The translations under genes and the position numbers were made by a program. DNA of 51,947 nt from the NCBI GenBank assembly GCA_964607765.1, contig CAZSNT010000058.1:1-51947 (forward strand), in the 5' to 3' direction. This stretch comes from CAZSNT01 sp964607765. GTDB taxonomy: Bacteria > Verrucomicrobiota > Lentisphaeria > Oligosphaerales > JABHEG01. The notes under the pieces were generated by a model that did not search any database, was not told the DNA's origin, and saw nothing but the letters and a program-made list of their open reading frames with translations. Below, one piece after another: positions 47,001 through 50,000 of this stretch (the first letter of the stretch is position 1; every line of letters begins with the position of its first letter).

Positions 47001-50000
47001 AAAACACGATTGACGTGCCCATTGCCAGCATTGTCGAGGGTGTCACGTTCGAGGGCGCAGGCGGGGATGACACGCTGACCGTCGACTTCAGCGGCGGCAA
47101 CTTCACCAAGCCGATCACGTACAACGGCGGCACGCAGACCAGCGGTGACTCACTCACGCTCACCGGTGGAGGCACGTTCGCTTCCGCCACGTTCGGGTTC
47201 ACCAGCGCCAACGACGGCACGGTCGACATCACCGGCAATTCGCGGATCACCTACACGGGCCTTGAGCCAATCGAGTCCTACGTCACGTCCGCGGACGTCA
47301 TTCTCAACTACGGCGACGCGTCCGAAATCATCACCCTGTCCGAGGCAGGCACCGGCCGGACGTCAGCCGTTTCGACCGCCGGTGAATCTCTGACGTTCTT
47401 CAGTCCGACCGGCTTGCTCGAAGTGAACGCCGGCGGCGGCGATGACCAGATCGCTGTTGAGGGGCTCGAAACGAACTTCCCGGGTAATGTCGGCATCAAC
47501 GGCCAGGCGGGAAGCGACACGATCAGTTTCGACGCACCCTTGACCCTGGCCAACGGCACGGGCCTGACAGCCAGCGCCGAATCAGTGACTGCCAGTGCCG
47601 CGGTGGACGCGGGAGACAGCCCAATCCGACTCACGGCCGATTCCCTGACCATCGGCGCCAGTCTGCAGAGCACGGGTTCGTTGACCATTCAGCCCTTGAC
47701 CCCGTCTGCGACCGTCGGCGTTGGCGGCGGCTCGGGAACGCTCAATCTGGACGACACCGAGCTCGCCTACCTGGCCGACGGCTTCAGCTCGATCACCATC
47801 GGCGATGGCACGACCGGTACGGGAGCTGTAGATGTGGACAGTTCCACCTTCACTGACCCGGTGACCATCGTCGGCGGGGCCATTACTGTGACAGAGCTCG
47901 ACGCCGGCGCAGACCCCGTCGTGCTCACTGCACGCACGGGCGCGGTCACCGACGGCGGCGGCACAACGGACATAGCCGCAGGCAGCCTGGTCGCGACAGC
48001 GGCGACTGGTGTCGGAGCCGCGGACGCACTGGAAACGGCCGTGAGTAACGTCGAGGCCGACGGCGGCACGAGCGGTGTCGGTCTCGCCAACTCCGGGGAT
48101 CTCACCATAGGCGGCATCAGCGCTCTCACGGGCGTTACCACGAACAACGCCACGATCGACGTGTCTGCGGCGAGCACAGTCACCGTTGCTGAAGACATCA
48201 GCTCCAACGGCGGATCCGTCAGCCTCGCCGCTACGGATGGCCTGAGTATCGAGGCCCCCATCGCGACCGGCGGCGGCGCCTTCACGGTTGACGCTGACAG
48301 CGATGGCGACGGTACGGGCACATTCACCGTGGCGAGCGCGGTTCTCGGCGGATGGAGCGAAACGGCTCAGCTCCGCGCATCCGACGCACAGTCCTATGAC
48401 GGCGCCGGCTGGTCCGCGGCAATCTCCGGCGACACGGCGGTCGTGGCCGCCAACCAGGAAGACGGCGGCGCCGGGGACCCGACGAGCAGCAGCGGCGCGG
48501 CCTACGTGTTCTACAGGGACCAAGGCGGTGCGGGCAATTGGGGCCAGGTGGCCGTCCTGCGCGCGTCAGAGGCGCAGACGGATGACCAGCTCGGCGTCTC
48601 CGTCAGCATCTCGGGCGACACGGTGATTGTGGGTGCCAGAGGCGAGGACGGCGGGGTCGGGGATCCGACGTCGAACAGCGGCGCAGCCTACGTGTTCTCC
48701 AGGAATCAGGGCGGCACGGACAACTGGGGTGAAGTGAAGATCCTGCGCGCCCCCGACGCCCAGGAGAAAGACATCTTCGGCTACTCGGTCAGCGTCTCGA
48801 GCGACACCGCGGTCGTGGGGTCCTTTAACGAGGACGGTGGCGCAGGGGACCCCATCTCGAATTGCGGTGCGGCCTACGTGTTCTACAAAGACCACGGCGG
48901 CACGGACAACTGGGGGCTGGTGACCGTCCTGCACGCGTCTGACGCGCAGATTGATGACCACTTCGGTTCCTTCGTCAGCGTTTCGGCCGACACGCTGGTT
49001 GTGGCAGCTGAGGACGAAGACGGCGGCACGGGAGACCCGGCATCGAAGTGCGGTGCCGCATACGTATTCTACAGGGATCAGGGCGGCGCCGACAACTGGG
49101 GTGAAGTAGCGATCCTGCGCGCGTCTGACGCACAAGCCAATGACCGCTTCGGCCGTTACGTCAGCGTGTCGGGCGACACGGCCGCCGTGGGAGCCATATT
49201 CGAGGATGGCGGCGCAGGGAATCCGACCGCTGACAGCGGCGCAGCCTATGTGTTCTACCGTGACCAAGGCGGTACGGACAACTGGGGTGAAGCAGCGATC
49301 CTGCGCGCGTCCGACTCACAGGCCGGTGACCGCTTTGGACGCTCCGTCAGTGTCTCGGGCGACACGGTTGTCGTGGGCGGCCACACCGAGGATGGCGGCG
49401 CAGGGAATCCCGCATCGGATGCCGGTGGCGCATACGTGTTCTCCAGAAACCAGGGCGGCGCGAACAGCTGGGGTGAGACGGCAGCCCTGCGCCCGGCCGA
49501 TGCCCAGGTCGACGACTTCTTCGGCTTCTCCGTGGGCGTCTCGGGCAACACGGTTGTCGTAGGCGCTTACGGCGAGGACGGCGGGGCCGGGAGCCCGGCG
49601 ACGAATAGCGGCGCGGCCTACATATTCGACCTCAGCGCGGGCAGCAGCGGGGGTGCGGTCGCGAGCGGCGGTGGGAATCAAGACGTCAGCGCGGCGGCTG
49701 TCAGCCTCGGCGGCGGCCTGTCCGGAACCGGCACGCTCACACTTCAGCCGTCCACTGCCGCCCGCACAATTGGCCTCGGCGGCGGGGCCGGCGACTTCAA
49801 TCTTGACGACACCGAACTCGGCCATCTCACGGACGGCTTCTCATCCGTCACCATCGGTGACACGGCGTCCGGGACCGGCACGGTCACGGTGGACACAGCC
49901 GCCTTCACCGATCCGATGACCATTGCCGGTGGCGAGATCAACGACGCTGCAGGCACGGACATCACGGCACCGTCGGCAACGCTGGACGGCAACGTCTCGC

